A stretch of 64,000 bases of DNA from Rebecca billardiae RCC1528 (lineage: Eukaryota; Haptophyta): positions 434,001 to 498,000 of the forward strand of contig OZ251235.1 of assembly GCA_965240325.2 (NCBI GenBank), given 5' to 3'. A model generated the notes under the pieces. The model did not search any database and was not told the DNA's origin. It saw only the letters and a list, made by a program, of their open reading frames with translations. A program made the translations under genes and the position numbers. Shown piece after piece: positions 51,653-62,460 of the stretch (the first letter of the stretch is position 1; the number at the start of each line of letters is the position of its first letter).

Positions 51653-53077
51653 ATGGCGGAGCTCGCGGAGCCGGGCGTGGTGACGGGCGAGGCGCTCCTG
51701 CAGCTGCTGCGCGCGGCGAAGGCGCGCGGGTTCGCCATCCCAGCGGTGAATTGCGTCTGCTCCTCCTCCATCAACGCCGTGCTGGAGGCCGCGCGCGACG
51801 CGCGTGCCCCGGTGATGATCCAGCTCACCAACGGTGCGCGCAAAGCGCCGGCGCTCCGGAGCGCGCGAGGCGCGGGCTGCGCGCCCACGGGATCACGCGG
51901 TGGGTGCCGAATGCGGCGCACTCTCGACACTCGGCCGGCGCGATGGCAGGCGGCTCGGCCTTCTACGCGGGCAAGGGCATGAAGAACACGAGCGAGCAGG
52001 CGGCCGTGGTGGGCGCGGTGAGCGCGGCGCTGCATGTGCGCACGGTCGCGCAGGCGTATGGCGTGCCGGTCGTGCTCTGCTCGGACCATTGCGCGCGCAA
52101 GCTGCTGCCCTGGCTGGACGGGCTGATCGAGGCGGACGAGGACTACTTCGCGGCGCACGGCGTGCCCCTCTTCTCCGCGCACACCCTCGATCTCTCCGAG
52201 GTGCCGCGCGGCGCCTCGCGCGCGCGGCCATCGCCCGGCTGCCATGGCGAGCGTGCAGCAGCCGCGCTGCTCGGCGCGCACGCGTGCGCGCCAGCCGCCA
52301 AGCCCCCCCCCCCCCCTCCCCGCGCGCCCTCCGGACCGCCCCCCACGCCGCGCGGGGCAGGAGCCGCTGGAGGCCAACCTCGAGCTGAGCGCCTCCTACC
52401 TGAGGCGACTGTCGGCCGTGCGCTGCCTGCTCGAGGTCGAGCTGGGTGCGAGCGGCAAGGCGCGCGCCGCGGCGGGCGGGGAGGCCGACTCGGGCGCGGG
52501 CTCGCCCCCGCCGACGGACGCGAGCGCGTACACCCAGCCCGACGAGATCAGGCGCGCGTACGACACGCTCAGGGCGGTCTCGCCGCTCTTCCTGCTCGCG
52601 CCCGCCTTTGGCAACGCGCACGGCAGCTACCAGCCGCGCGGCGCCGTGCTGAGGCCGTCGATCCTGTGCGAGGGGCAGCGCGCGGTGAGCGGCGCGCACG
52701 GCGCGGCGGACGGGGGGCAGCGGGCGCATGCCGACGCGAGCCCCGTGCTGTACGCCTTCCACGGCGGCTCGGGCGCCTCGGCCGCCGACGTGCGCGCCGC
52801 GATCGCGAGCGGCGTCGTGAAGATGAACGTGGACACGGACACGCAGTGGGCGTACTGGAACGGGCTCAAGGAGTACGAGGCGCAGAAGCGGCCCTACCTG
52901 CAGGCGCAGGCGGGCAACCCGGAGGGGGAGGGCAACTCGAACAAGCGGTACTACGACACGCGCGTCTGGATGCGCAGGGCGGAGCTGGGCATGGTCGAGC
53001 GCGTCAAGATAGCCATCGATGAGCTCGGCGCCACCGGCGTGCTCAGCGGCAGCAGCGGCGTCGTGGCAGAGTCATGA
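51653..53077 (+). CDS. FBA2: Class II (zinc) fructose-bisphosphate aldolase, FbaA type
   Basis: Three exons: 51653-51833, 51950-52200 and 52361-53077 (382 aa). Introns are phase 1 then 0. The order follows E. coli FbaA: PGVVTGEALLQLL, FAIPAVNCVCSSSINAVLEA and NGGSAFYAGKGM (rebuilt across intron 1), LCSDHCARKLLPWLDGLIEA with the catalytic Asp and zinc His, LEVELGASG, DASAYTQPDEI, FGNAHGSYQP and FHGGSGAS with further zinc ligands, then GVVKMNVDTDTQWAYW and KRYYDTRVWMRRAE. The loop after LEVELG is lengthened and Ala/Gly-rich instead of the compact GGEEDGVD. No plastid leader is visible from this start. The frame is open upstream, so an N-terminal extension cannot be fully excluded. It catalyses the same reaction as its neighbour. 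Confidence 0.93.
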
Positions 53078-53674
53078 TCCTAATCATGTACAGTAGCGCG
53101 GCCCACGGTCACAGTAAACGGCGGGCGCAGCTCCTGCGAGTAGTAGTCTTATATAGTGCGCGAGACTGCTGAGACTGCGACTCGCACTTCCGTGCCGGCA
53201 GTCGGCGTCGTCGCAGATTGTGACGGCGGCTGGCGCTCCGGGCCTCCGGCGGTCTGGCAGTGGCTCCGGCTGCACAGCCTGAGCCTCTTGAACTCGCCGC
53301 TGGGCCGCGGGCCATCATCACGCGCGGCGGTAGTCGAGTCACAGTCATATCCGCGCATTATTTAGTCCTGACGCCCGTGAACGGGTGAAACTTGCCGTGT
53401 AAAGTCGGACGTCGAGTACGGACGAGTAGTCAGTCCGGGGCCGCGGGCAGTCGACGACCGGGCGCCGGCGTCACTTCCGGCGTGACCACGATGACGTTGA
53501 CGATGAGTGCCAGCAGACCGCGATCGACTGACAGCATCAGTGAGTGAGTGACGACACCACTGGTGACGACGTGACGTCAGCACTACGTCTAGCAGCTATA
53601 TTGACGACATTACTGCTACGACACTCTTCATAATGTATCATCATGGCCTGCGGATGGTGGCACCCATCGCGCCG
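53078..53674. other. Convergent 3' spacer
   Basis: 597 bp between the class II aldolase and the acyltransferase-3 gene. AT-richer near 53580-53640. No gene supported. Confidence 0.6.
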
Positions 53675-56398
53675 TCATGCGAAGCTGACGACAGCCGCCG
53701 CGCGCTCCGCCCCGTCCGGCGCTGCGGCCGGCGCCGCGAATGGGTTCCCAGGGCTGACGACGGTGATGTGGAAGGGGTCGTCCATCGCGGAGCGAGGCGG
53801 GGTGGCGTCGGCGACGGGGTCGATCAGCGGCTCGCCGAGCTGCGGGTTGGCCACGCCGCTCGCCGCGTGCTTCGGCGCGCCGCCGCGCCCTCCGCGCGCG
53901 CGCCCGGTGCCGAGCGCGCGCGCCAGTAGCGCCCCCTCCACGTTGGCGGCGGGCTTCTCCACCAGCAGGTAGGAGCACAGGGAGAGGAGGAACGAGCCGG
54001 CCACGATGGAGGTGTACGTGATGGCGATGTCCACGCGCGAGAAGGTCGGGTACTCGATCGCCGTGGACGACTGCCACATGATCAGCACAAGGTGCCACAG
54101 GCTGCGCACGCGCGGGAGGGCGTGGGAGGGAGGGCGCGGCGCGCGGCAGTCGGCGGCGGCACAGGCGCGGCGCGGTCCGGCCGGGGCGAGCCGCGCCTGT
54201 CGTCGTGTGCGCGCGTCGCGGTCGATGCACGCCGACTCGCACGCAGGGGCGCGCGCGCAACGCGTCGCCGTCACGGGGCCGTCCGCCCGCACACGCCCCG
54301 AGCGCCGCGCACGCGCGAGCACGCACTAGGCGCCGTAGGAGAGCTTGGCTAGCGGCTCCCACGCCTTGGCACACAGCAGCTCGCGCACGACGCCGCCGCG
54401 GCGCGCGAGGAGGCAGTGCGCGACGCCGCACAGCGCGAGCGCGAACAGCGGCCGCTGCGTCGCGTTGTACAGGTCCTTCCCCCACTGCGGCCACAGCGTG
54501 GCGCTGTGGTCGAAGAGGCCGCCCTCGCGAAGGTCCGCCCACGGCAGCACCACACCGGCGCCGAGGGCGCCAAAGCTGAGGGCCCAGCCGACCACGCGCC
54601 ACGCGTGCTCGTGCACGTCGGTGTGCGCGCGCACCGACCAGCCAGCCTCGGCGAGCGCCGCCGCCGCGCGCGAGGGCGAGTGCTCCTCCGCGTCACCGTC
54701 GGCGCGCGGCCCCGCCGCCTGCCGCGCCGCGCGCCGCGCCTCGTGCAGGTAGATGCCGAACAGGCAGCCGATCGCGTACGCGCCGCAGCGGCAGTAGGGC
54801 ATCCCATACACCCACTTGGCATACGCGCCGTCGAGCGTCGTGATCTCGAGAGTGTGCACGCGCGAGAGGACGGCCGTCGCGATGATGGAGGTGGCGACGG
54901 CGGCGGCAAAGACGGCGGTCACGCGGCGCGGCGCGCGCGGGTAGAGCGGCAGCACGAGCGCCGAGATGGCGAAGAACTGCGCGCAGGTGCGCGTGCGGCG
55001 GGCAGGTGAGAGCGCGCGAGCGCGGCAGGACCGCGCGGCGCCGGGCTCGCGCGCGCTCGCCGGGGCGCGCGCGCTCGGCGGTTGTGCGCACGGTGCGCGT
55101 GCGCGTGCCTGCATGTCGTTGGCGAGGTACCACGTCCAGCCCATGCAGCCCGAGGTGCCCGTGCGCCCGTCCTCGCCCGCCACGTTGTTCACGTACAGCA
55201 GGTTCGTCCACCAGTACCGCCGGCAGTACTCGAGGTCGGCGGAGTTCTGCATGCCCACCCAGAGCGGGCCCCAGCCCGCCAGCGGGAGCACGTACGCGTA
55301 CGTGAACAGTGCGCACGCGTACACGGGCGTGAGGCGGGCGAAGCGGTGGGCGAGGGCGACGGCGGACTGCGCGAGCGCCGAGCCCACGCCCGCCTCCGCC
55401 GCCGCCGCCCCCTGCCGCTCCGCGCCCGCCAGCAGCGCGCGCGCGCACAGCAGCCCGGAGAGCCAGAAGAAAGTGTCGACCGCTGAGAAGGCGCCGAGCA
55501 GCAGCAGCACCTCGAAGGAGCGCATGTACTGGCCGACGGCGGGGACGACGTTGGAGGAGGAGAAGGCGGAGAGGAGGAACTGGTGCCCCAGGATCACGTA
55601 CCCCGTCGAGAGCACGCGCATCCCGTCGAGGAAGTCGAGCTCGGCCGGCGGCCGCGTCGCGAAGAGGCGGCGCGTGTTGGCGACCGCGCACAGCGGCTCG
55701 GCGAGCGCGGCGCGCCGCTCGGCGACGCCGTGCAGCTCGAGGACGGGGCGCACGCACGTGTTGAGCAGGGTGGCGAGCGCGATCAGCCCCGCGAGCGAGC
55801 CCAGCGCGAGCAGCGTCGCGCGCGCGCCGCGCGAGAGCTCGTACGAGGCGTCGTCCGCGCAGAAGGTCTTTGAGCGCACCGCCAGGTACTCGAGCGCGTG
55901 CGCGGCCGCCTCGATCTGGGCGGTGGCGTTGGCGAGGGCGGGGATGAGCGAGCTCGTCGCGTTGAGCGAGTCGAGCAGCAGCTCCTCCTCGCAGCGGTAC
56001 CGCATCAGGTAGTCCTGCGCCGAGCACGCGCGCGGGAGGCACACGCCGAGCGAGGGGCCGCCAAACGCGCGCACGGTGCAGTGGTGCGCCTGCTCGTCCG
56101 AGAGGCAGAGGTCGTAGTTGCCCATGGCTTTGAAGCTACCCCAGGCCGAGAGCACCTCGCGGTCGCCGCTCGCGAGCACGCCGAACGCGTCGATCACCGG
56201 CAGCGGCCGCAGCAACGGTGAGCCGGCCGACGCGATCACCTGCGTGTGCGTCTGGTTGCACCGGCCCGAGGCGAAGAGCTCGGCGCACTGGTGGCGCGTC
56301 GGTGGCTCGGGCACGGGTGATGGCGGCGGGGTGCTCCCGGGGAACAGCTGCGCGCGCGCCGTCGCCACGGCGCACGCGAGAAGCGTCGAGCGCAGCAT
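53675..56398 (-). CDS. Acyltransferase-3 membrane protein with NRF domain (nose-resistant-to-fluoxetine type)
   Basis: Exons in transcript order: 56398-55109, 54976-54327 and 54101-53675 (788 aa). Joining exons 1 and 2 gives WYLANDMQFFAISALVLPLY, the diagnostic acyltransferase-3 block, and requires a GC donor (CAG|GCACGC). Joining 2 and 3 rebuilds TAC and gives KLSYGAYLWHLVLIMWQSS. The N-terminus is a signal peptide (MLRSTLLACAVATARAQ) followed by a Cys-containing lumenal NRF domain (CAELFASGRCNQ, SLGVCLPRACSAQDY). Then come about ten hydrophobic helices, with LDGMRVLSTGYVILGHQFLL at the start of the acyltransferase core (usual catalytic His in GH). The C-terminal tail is a cytosolic-type disordered segment. 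Substrates are unknown; animal relatives act in lipid transport. It starts 191 bp from the divergent helicase gene. Confidence 0.88.
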
Positions 56399-56589
56399 GC
56401 CCGGCGAGCCGCGAAAGGTCGGCGCCCGGCCGTCTGCTCGGCTTCCTTCCCGGTCGTCTTTCCGGAATCCGGAACAGAGCGGACACGACTACACGAGAGG
56501 AGTGCAGGACAGCAGGACGCGTGACGGGCCCGGGCGGTCACCATCCTGCTCGAGCGCGCGGGGCGCAAGGCGGAGGGGGGAGCCCGCGC
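56399..56589. promoter_or_regulatory. Compact divergent promoter region (191 bp)
   Basis: Lies between the start codons of the acyltransferase-3 gene (minus) and the helicase gene (plus). Any promoter for both genes must be within or overlap it. No TATA box is evident. Confidence 0.5.
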
Positions 56590-59500
56590 ATGAAGCGCGG
56601 GCTCGGTGGCGGCGGCGACGGCGGCGATGGCAAGCGCGCAAAGGCCGCGCCCGACGCGGCGGCCAGCGCTGCCGCCGCGCAGCCGAGCGCGGACGAGGTG
56701 AAGCGGCAGCGCCTCGAGAAGATGCGCGCGTGGAAGGCGCAGAAGCAGCAGCAGCAGCAGGGCGCAGTCGGCGAGGGAGCCGGCGGAGCGGCCGACTCGA
56801 AGGCGCCTCCCCCGTCTGCCCAGCCCGCCGCGCCCACCATCGGTGCGATCAAGCTCGCGCCCACGCGCGCGGTCGGCGGCACGCTCGGCACGGTCGCAAA
56901 GGCGAGCGCCGCCGTCGCCACCGCGCTGCCGGCGACCTTCGGCGCGGCGGCGCAGGCGGGTGGCGAGGCCGAGGACAAGCCGCGTATTCGCATGTGGTCC
57001 TTCGACGACGACGCCGACGACGACGCCCCGCCGCCGCCCAACGGCGCGCACAAGCCGGCCAGGAGGCGAGGACCGCGCGCGGCCGGCGCGGGCGGCGACG
57101 AGGGTGACGACGAGGACGACGGCGACGAGATCGGGCCGGACCCTGGCGCGTCCGCCGAGCCCGAGGTGGACCCGCTCGACGCGTTCATGACGACGATCGG
57201 CGGCGAGCCGGCGCAGCCCCGGCCGGGCACCGCGCCGCAGCCCGCGGCCGCGCAGAGCATCTCCTTTGAGCAGCTGTTTGGCGGCGCGGGGCCGGCGGGC
57301 CACGGGTCTAACCTGGGGCAGCGCGCGGCGCGCGGCGGCTTCGACGACGTGCTGACGGACACGCCGATGACTGACCAGAGCGGCGACGAGGGCGGCGGCG
57401 GCGGCGGCGGCGCCACCGCCGCGCGCCGCGTGAGCCGCCCGAGCAACGCGCTCGCTCGCGCGGCGATGGCGGCGGCCTCGCACTCGGGCGGCGCGCCGGA
57501 CGGCGGCGCGCCGACGGGCGCCGCCGGCGCGCCCGCCGTGGACGACGAGGAGGACTTCCACCGCGCGTTCGTCGAGGCGATGCGCAGGGCGAACGGCGAG
57601 GATGGCGGCGCCGCCGCCGCCGCGCCCGCCGCGCCGAGCGCCGCCGCGCCGCCGCCGCCGCAGGACGAGCGCTTCTTCGACGACGACAACGGCGAGGGCG
57701 CCGACATCTTTGGGCTTGGGAGTGAGGGCGAGACCGCCGAGGGCGCGCGCGCAGAGGACGGGGACGAGGGCGGCGGGGGTCGCGGCGAGGGGCTGTACGG
57801 CGCGCGGCGGCGGAAGGAGCTCGCGCCGGTCGACCACTCCACGATCGAGTACCCGCCCTTCCGCAAGAGCTTCTTCGTCGAGGCGGCCGAGCAGCGCGCG
57901 ATGAGCGCTGAGCAGGTGGCCGCGCGCAGGCAGGCGCTCGACATGCGCGTGCACGGCAAGCGCTGCCCCAAGCCGATCTCGCGCTGGACGCAGTGCGGGC
58001 TGCCCGACGCGATGCTCTCGGCGCTCGAGCGGCACGGGTACGCGGCGCCCTTCGCCGTGCAGGCGCAGGCGCTCCCCGCGCTCATGGCCGGGCGCGACGT
58101 GATCGGCATCGCGAAGACGGGCTCCGGCAAGACGATTGCGTACGCGCTGCCGATGCTGCGGCACGCGCTCGACCAGCCGGCCCTGCGGAGCGGCGACGGG
58201 CCGATCGCGCTGGTGATCGTGCCGACGCGCGAGCTCGCCGTGCAGGTGTTCAAGGAGGCCAACCGCTTCGCCAAGGCCGTCGGCGCGACCATCGCGTGCA
58301 TCTACGGCGGCACCGCGACCAAGCAGCAGATCGATGCGCTCAAGCGCGGCGCCGAGGCGGTCGTCTGCACGCCCGGCCGGATGATCGACATGCTCACGAC
58401 CAACTCGGGGCGCGTGACCAACCTGCGGCGCGTGACGTTCGTCGTGCTCGACGAGGCCGACCGGATGTTCGACCTCGGCTTCGAGCCGCAGGTCAAGCGC
58501 CTCCTCGCCAACGTGCGCCCCGACCGGCAGGTCGCCCTGTTCAGCGCCACCTTCCCAAAGGCGGTCGACGAGATCGCTCGGCAGACGCTGCACAAGCCGG
58601 TGCAGGTGATCGTGGGCGGGGTGTCGGTGGTCTCGTCGACGATCACGCAGCACGTCGACGTGGTGCCGAGCGACGCCAAGTTCGACAAGCTCTGCGCCAT
58701 CCTGAACAGGCACCTCAGCCACGGCCAGGCCCTCGTGTTTGTGGACACGCACGACGCGGCCGACAAGCTCTTCGGCCAGCTGGTGGGCGCGCGCTACCCG
58801 ACGCTCTCGCTGCACGGCCGGATGGACCAGTGCGACCGGGACTCGGTCGTCGCCGACTTCAAGTGCGGCGCCGCGCCGGTGCTCGTCGCCACCTCCGTCG
58901 CCGCGCGCGGCCTCGACGTGAAGGACCTCGTCTGCGTCGTCAACTACGACGTGCCCTCTCACTACGAGGACTACGTGCACAGGGTGGGGCGCACCGGGCG
59001 CGCGGGGCGCAAGGGGGACGCGTACACGCTGCTCTGCCCCGAGGAGGAGAAGCACGCGCCGGACCTCGTGCGCGCGCTCGAGCTGGCGAAGCAGGAGGTG
59101 CGCGCGCGGGGGCGCGCGGGGCAGCGTCGCGCGCGCGCGCGGGGCCGGGGGCGCGCGGCGCGAATGCATCGCGCAACCCATCGCATCCGCACGCACTCAG
59201 ACGGCCGCTGCCGCGCGGCTGACCCGCCCGCCCCCCCTCCCGTGCGCCAGGTGCCGGACGACCTCGCCGTGATCGCGGCCACGTACACGGACAAGAAGCA
59301 GGCGGGGCTGCTCTCGGCCGCTGCGGCGAAGAAAAAAGGATTCCGCCATTCGGGTCATAAGGGCTTTGGCTTTGACCAGAGCTCCCTCGACGCGCAGGCG
59401 GAGAAGGACAGAAAAGTGCGCACATGCACACGCACACGCACACCTGCACGCCCTGCACACCTGCACCTGCCGCTGCTGCACCTGCTGCGGCGGCGTGCGC

Positions 59501-60555
59501 GGCCGTGTGTCGGCCGTGTGCTGCGACGTGCGCTCCGACGTGCGCTGCGCGCGTCCCGTGGGGCGCCACGCGTGTCGGGCGAGTGCTCGCGCCGCGCCCT
59601 TCGCCGCGACGCCCGGCGCGCCGCTCACGCCCGCCCTCCCCCTCCGCGCCCACCCCGCCCGCCCCGCCCGCCCCGCCCTCAGGCCCGGCGCATGAAGCTG
59701 CGCGCGGAGGGCGTGGAGCTGGAAGCGAGCGAGAGCGAGGACGAGGATGGGGCGGGCGCGCAGGCGGCGCGGCGCAACCCAAAGCTGCCCGCGCCGCCGC
59801 CGCCGCCGACGGCCGGCGGCGGGGCGCAGCCCGCGCCCACGCCCATGCCGATGCCCACGCCCACGGACGCGCTCGCCGCCGCCGCGTCGTCAGCCGCTCA
59901 GGCCATCGCCGCGCGCCTGGGCTTGGACCCACAGGCTGCTGCGCGCCAGGCGGCGGCCAACGCGGCCGCGGCCGCGGCCGCAGCGGGCACGCAGCCGGCG
60001 GCGGCCGCGGCCAACCTGCCGGTCGCACCGCCCGCGCCGCCCGGCATGGCCGGCGGCGCGGCGGCCGACCCGATCCTCAGCGCGCAGGAGCGCGCGCGCG
60101 CAGCCGCGGCCGAGGTGGCGAGCAGGATTGGGCTCGGCGCGCCGAGCGCGGGCAGCAGCGCGGCCAAGCTGCCGGCGTCGCTCCCGCAGGCGCCGCCGCC
60201 GCCGCCCGGCGTGATGCCGCCGCCCGGCGCGGGCGCGCGCATGCCGCGCAAGTGGCTGAGCACCGAGATCGAGATCAACGACTACCCGAAGACGGCGCGG
60301 TGGAAGGTGACGCACAAGGAGGCGCTGATCTCGATCACAGAGTGGACGCGCGCCGCCATCACGACAAAGGGCGTGTACACGCCGCCGGGGAAGAACCCGC
60401 CGCCGGGCGAGCGCAAGCTCTACCTGCTGATCGAGGCGGAGGACCCCGCGCAGATCAAGGAGGCGAAGCAGGAGATCAAGCGCATCCTCGAGGAGACGTC
60501 TGCGTACGCTGCGCCCGACGAGAAGGTCGGAGGCGGCCGGTACAGCGTCGTGTGA
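56590..60555 (+). CDS. DDX46: DEAD-box RNA helicase of the DDX46/Prp5 family (U2 snRNP, pre-spliceosome)
   Basis: Exons 56590-59097, 59251-59415 and 59683-60555 (1,181 aa), both introns phase 0. The N-terminus has a charged region (VKRQRLEKMRAWKAQKQQQQ) and a long acidic disordered arm. The helicase core contains WTQCGLPDAML with the Q motif, AKTGSGKT (about 506), PTRELAVQ, TPGRMIDML, DEADRMFD (about 620), SAT (about 650), LVFVDTHDAADKLF, ATSVAARGLDVKDL and HRVGRTGRAG (about 796). The C-terminal domain from MPRKWLSTEIEINDYPKTAR through ALISITEWTRAAITTKGVY and GERKLYLLIEAEDPAQIKEA is the conserved KH-like module of DDX46/RH42. Prp5 remodels U2 snRNP for branch-site recognition. The frame is open upstream to 56218, but homology begins at this Met. 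Confidence 0.95.
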   Translation: MKRGLGGGGDGGDGKRAKAAPDAAASAAAAQPSADEVKRQRLEKMRAWKAQKQQQQQGAVGEGAGGAADSKAPPPSAQPAAPTIGAIKLAPTRAVGGTLGTVAKASAAVATALPATFGAAAQAGGEAEDKPRIRMWSFDDDADDDAPPPPNGAHKPARRRGPRAAGAGGDEGDDEDDGDEIGPDPGASAEPEVDPLDAFMTTIGGEPAQPRPGTAPQPAAAQSISFEQLFGGAGPAGHGSNLGQRAARGGFDDVLTDTPMTDQSGDEGGGGGGGATAARRVSRPSNALARAAMAAASHSGGAPDGGAPTGAAGAPAVDDEEDFHRAFVEAMRRANGEDGGAAAAAPAAPSAAAPPPPQDERFFDDDNGEGADIFGLGSEGETAEGARAEDGDEGGGGRGEGLYGARRRKELAPVDHSTIEYPPFRKSFFVEAAEQRAMSAEQVAARRQALDMRVHGKRCPKPISRWTQCGLPDAMLSALERHGYAAPFAVQAQALPALMAGRDVIGIAKTGSGKTIAYALPMLRHALDQPALRSGDGPIALVIVPTRELAVQVFKEANRFAKAVGATIACIYGGTATKQQIDALKRGAEAVVCTPGRMIDMLTTNSGRVTNLRRVTFVVLDEADRMFDLGFEPQVKRLLANVRPDRQVALFSATFPKAVDEIARQTLHKPVQVIVGGVSVVSSTITQHVDVVPSDAKFDKLCAILNRHLSHGQALVFVDTHDAADKLFGQLVGARYPTLSLHGRMDQCDRDSVVADFKCGAAPVLVATSVAARGLDVKDLVCVVNYDVPSHYEDYVHRVGRTGRAGRKGDAYTLLCPEEEKHAPDLVRALELAKQEVRARGRAGQRRARARGRGRAARMHRATHRIRTHSDGRCRAADPPAPPPVRQVPDDLAVIAATYTDKKQAGLLSAAAAKKKGFRHSGHKGFGFDQSSLDAQAEKDRKVRTCTRTRTPARPAHLHLPLLHLLRRRARPCVGRVLRRALRRALRASRGAPRVSGECSRRALRRDARRAAHARPPPPRPPRPPRPPRPQARRMKLRAEGVELEASESEDEDGAGAQAARRNPKLPAPPPPPTAGGGAQPAPTPMPMPTPTDALAAAASSAAQAIAARLGLDPQAAARQAAANAAAAAAAAGTQPAAAAANLPVAPPAPPGMAGGAAADPILSAQERARAAAAEVASRIGLGAPSAGSSAAKLPASLPQAPPPPPGVMPPPGAGARMPRKWLSTEIEINDYPKTARWKVTHKEALISITEWTRAAITTKGVYTPPGKNPPPGERKLYLLIEAEDPAQIKEAKQEIKRILEETSAYAAPDEKVGGGRYSVV

Positions 60556-61085
60556 TCAGCACGGCCACACCGTGCACCCTCAGCCAGCTAATGTCCGTGA
60601 CGAGTCACCCAGCTAAAGTACGAGACGGTACGATTGAATGTCGATTGTCGATTCAGGCAGTGGCACGGTCGGCGGTGCCGCCGACGGCGGCACGGGCGGC
60701 TCGCCGCTCGCACGGGCCCAGGACCAGGAGAGTGCGGTCAGCCCGATCCGTGATGCCCGCGGTCCGCGGCGCGATCCGCGTCATGCCGTCCTTACCGCGC
60801 CGGCCGCAGCCCTATCGTTATGACTCGTTGTCGACGGCACAGTACTCGGCGTCGCAGCGACAGTCCGGGCCGCACTAAATGTTCGGTCTGTCGCTGCGAC
60901 GCCGAGCATTAGTGCGGCCCGCCGGGTGGGCCGACGGTGGGTGACGATGGTGGCGTGGGGCACCAGCGTAGCCATCGTGCTCTGCTCCGATGAGGTGTCC
61001 GGACGGTACCGGATTCCGCAAAGCCCAGCGCGCGGCCTGCGCAAGCGCGGAGGCAGGCGGCTGCTGCGATCGTCGCGGCGCTGCC
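60556..61085. other. Intergenic spacer with an inverted repeat
   Basis: 530 bp. Around 60834-60912 the segments ggcgtcgcagcgacag and ctgtcgctgcgacgcc form a hairpin-capable inverted repeat (about 60850-60865 and 60888-60903 by eye). Nothing else seen. Confidence 0.5.
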
Positions 61086-61815
61086 ATGGCTCAGATCGAA
61101 GGCGTGATCGGTACGTTCGCACCTCGCGCATCGGTGCCGTCCGTCGCGACGTCGATGAACGGCATCGGCTGAACCCTGCCGCGCTGCGCGCTCACCCGCC
61201 GCCCCGCTGCGTGCTTGCACACGCGCCCGCCCGCGCGCAGCTCTGGTCGGCAAGGATTACACGATGCTCATGACAGACAGCAACTTTGCAGACTCGATCT
61301 TGATCCGGCGGAAGGATTACGATAAGATCATGCCGATGGGGAAGCACAAGCTGCTCGCCATGGGCGGTAACGCCGCGGACATGGTGCAGTTCGGCGAGTA
61401 CGTCCAGAAGAACCTGACGCTGTACGAGCTGCGCAACGGCTTTCCGCTCTCCACACACGCGGCAGCCAACTACCTGCGGGGGGAGGTGGCGCACGGCCTG
61501 CGCGCGGGAGGCATGGTGCTGCTCGACTTCCTCTTCGGCGGCTACGACAAGGACGTCGGCCCGTCGCTCTACTTCCTCGACTACCTGGCCGCGCTGCACA
61601 AGGTGAACAAGGTGGCGCACGGCTACCCGGCAATGTTTGTCACGCCCATCCTCGACCGGGAATGGAAGCCGGGCATGACGGAGGCGGAGGGGCTCGAGGT
61701 GATGAACAAATGCATCGAGGCCATCCAAAAGCGCTTCCTCGTGAGCATGCCCTCCTTCACCATCAAGATCGTCGACGCCAACGGCGTGCGCACGATCCGC
61801 GAGGCTGGCACGTAA
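61086..61815 (+). CDS. PSMB2: 20S proteasome subunit beta type-2
   Basis: Two exons, 61086-61110 and 61241-61815 (199 aa; relatives are about 200). The phase-1 intron joins MAQIEGVI to ALVGKDYTMLMTDSNFADSI. Family marks are MPMGKHKLLAMGGNAADMVQ, FGEYVQKNLTLYELRNGFPL, STHAAANYLRGEV, LFGGYDKDVGPSLYFLDYLA, AHGYPAMFV and KCIEAIQKRFLVSMPSFTIK. There is no N-terminal catalytic Thr, as expected for this non-catalytic beta subunit (beta-4 in ring order). It forms part of the 20S core in cytosol and nucleus. Confidence 0.94.
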
Positions 61816-62460
61816 GCGGCGCCCGGGTCCCAGCCCTGAGCGCTCGGCCGCGACACATCGCAGACCTGCTGGTTGGGCCTGCCGAGTGCGCGACATGACA
61901 TCTGCTCCGGGCAGTCGTACTCGCAGCTGGGTGAGCGGTGGCCGCAGTCACGGCGGTGGCTCGATCTTCCGCGTGTCGGGCTGCCGATGTCGGACAACAG
62001 GCCGCACGTGCTCCGCGCAGTCCGTGGCCCGGCGTGGGGCCCGTGGCCGCGGCAGTCCCGTGTCGGGACGGGCCACGATTCCGTTCATCAGCGGCATCTC
62101 CCGAGTCGCTGATGGTGCTCAGGTGACTGTGACACATGTAGTATCAGAGACGGATATTGACCGGCCGTCTTATCAATGTCTCAAGGCGCCCGAGGCAGCA
62201 GCGGGCAGGGCGCGCACTACTGTCAGCGGACCGGGCGGGACTGCCCGTCCGCCCGGGCCCGGCACCGTCGGCTGTCCGGCAGCACGCGCCACACGCCACA
62301 CGGCCACACCGCACGCGGGTTGTAACGGGGTCGGAATGGCGGCGGGCAGAGCCTCGGTGCGTCTTGGAGCGGTCTCGATGACCGTCGCGTCAGTCCAGCT
62401 GGCGCCATTTCGGCCGGCCGGTGGCCGCGCGCTCGCCCAAACCGCCGCCCGCCGGCTCGC
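61816..62460. other. Convergent 3' spacer
   Basis: 645 bp between the proteasome and DAP3 genes. GC-rich. No gene or repeat supported. Confidence 0.6.

Noticed and set aside
56236-59196. 986-codon minus-strand frame opposite the helicase
   Set aside because: Antisense shadow of a clearly conserved DEAD-box protein.
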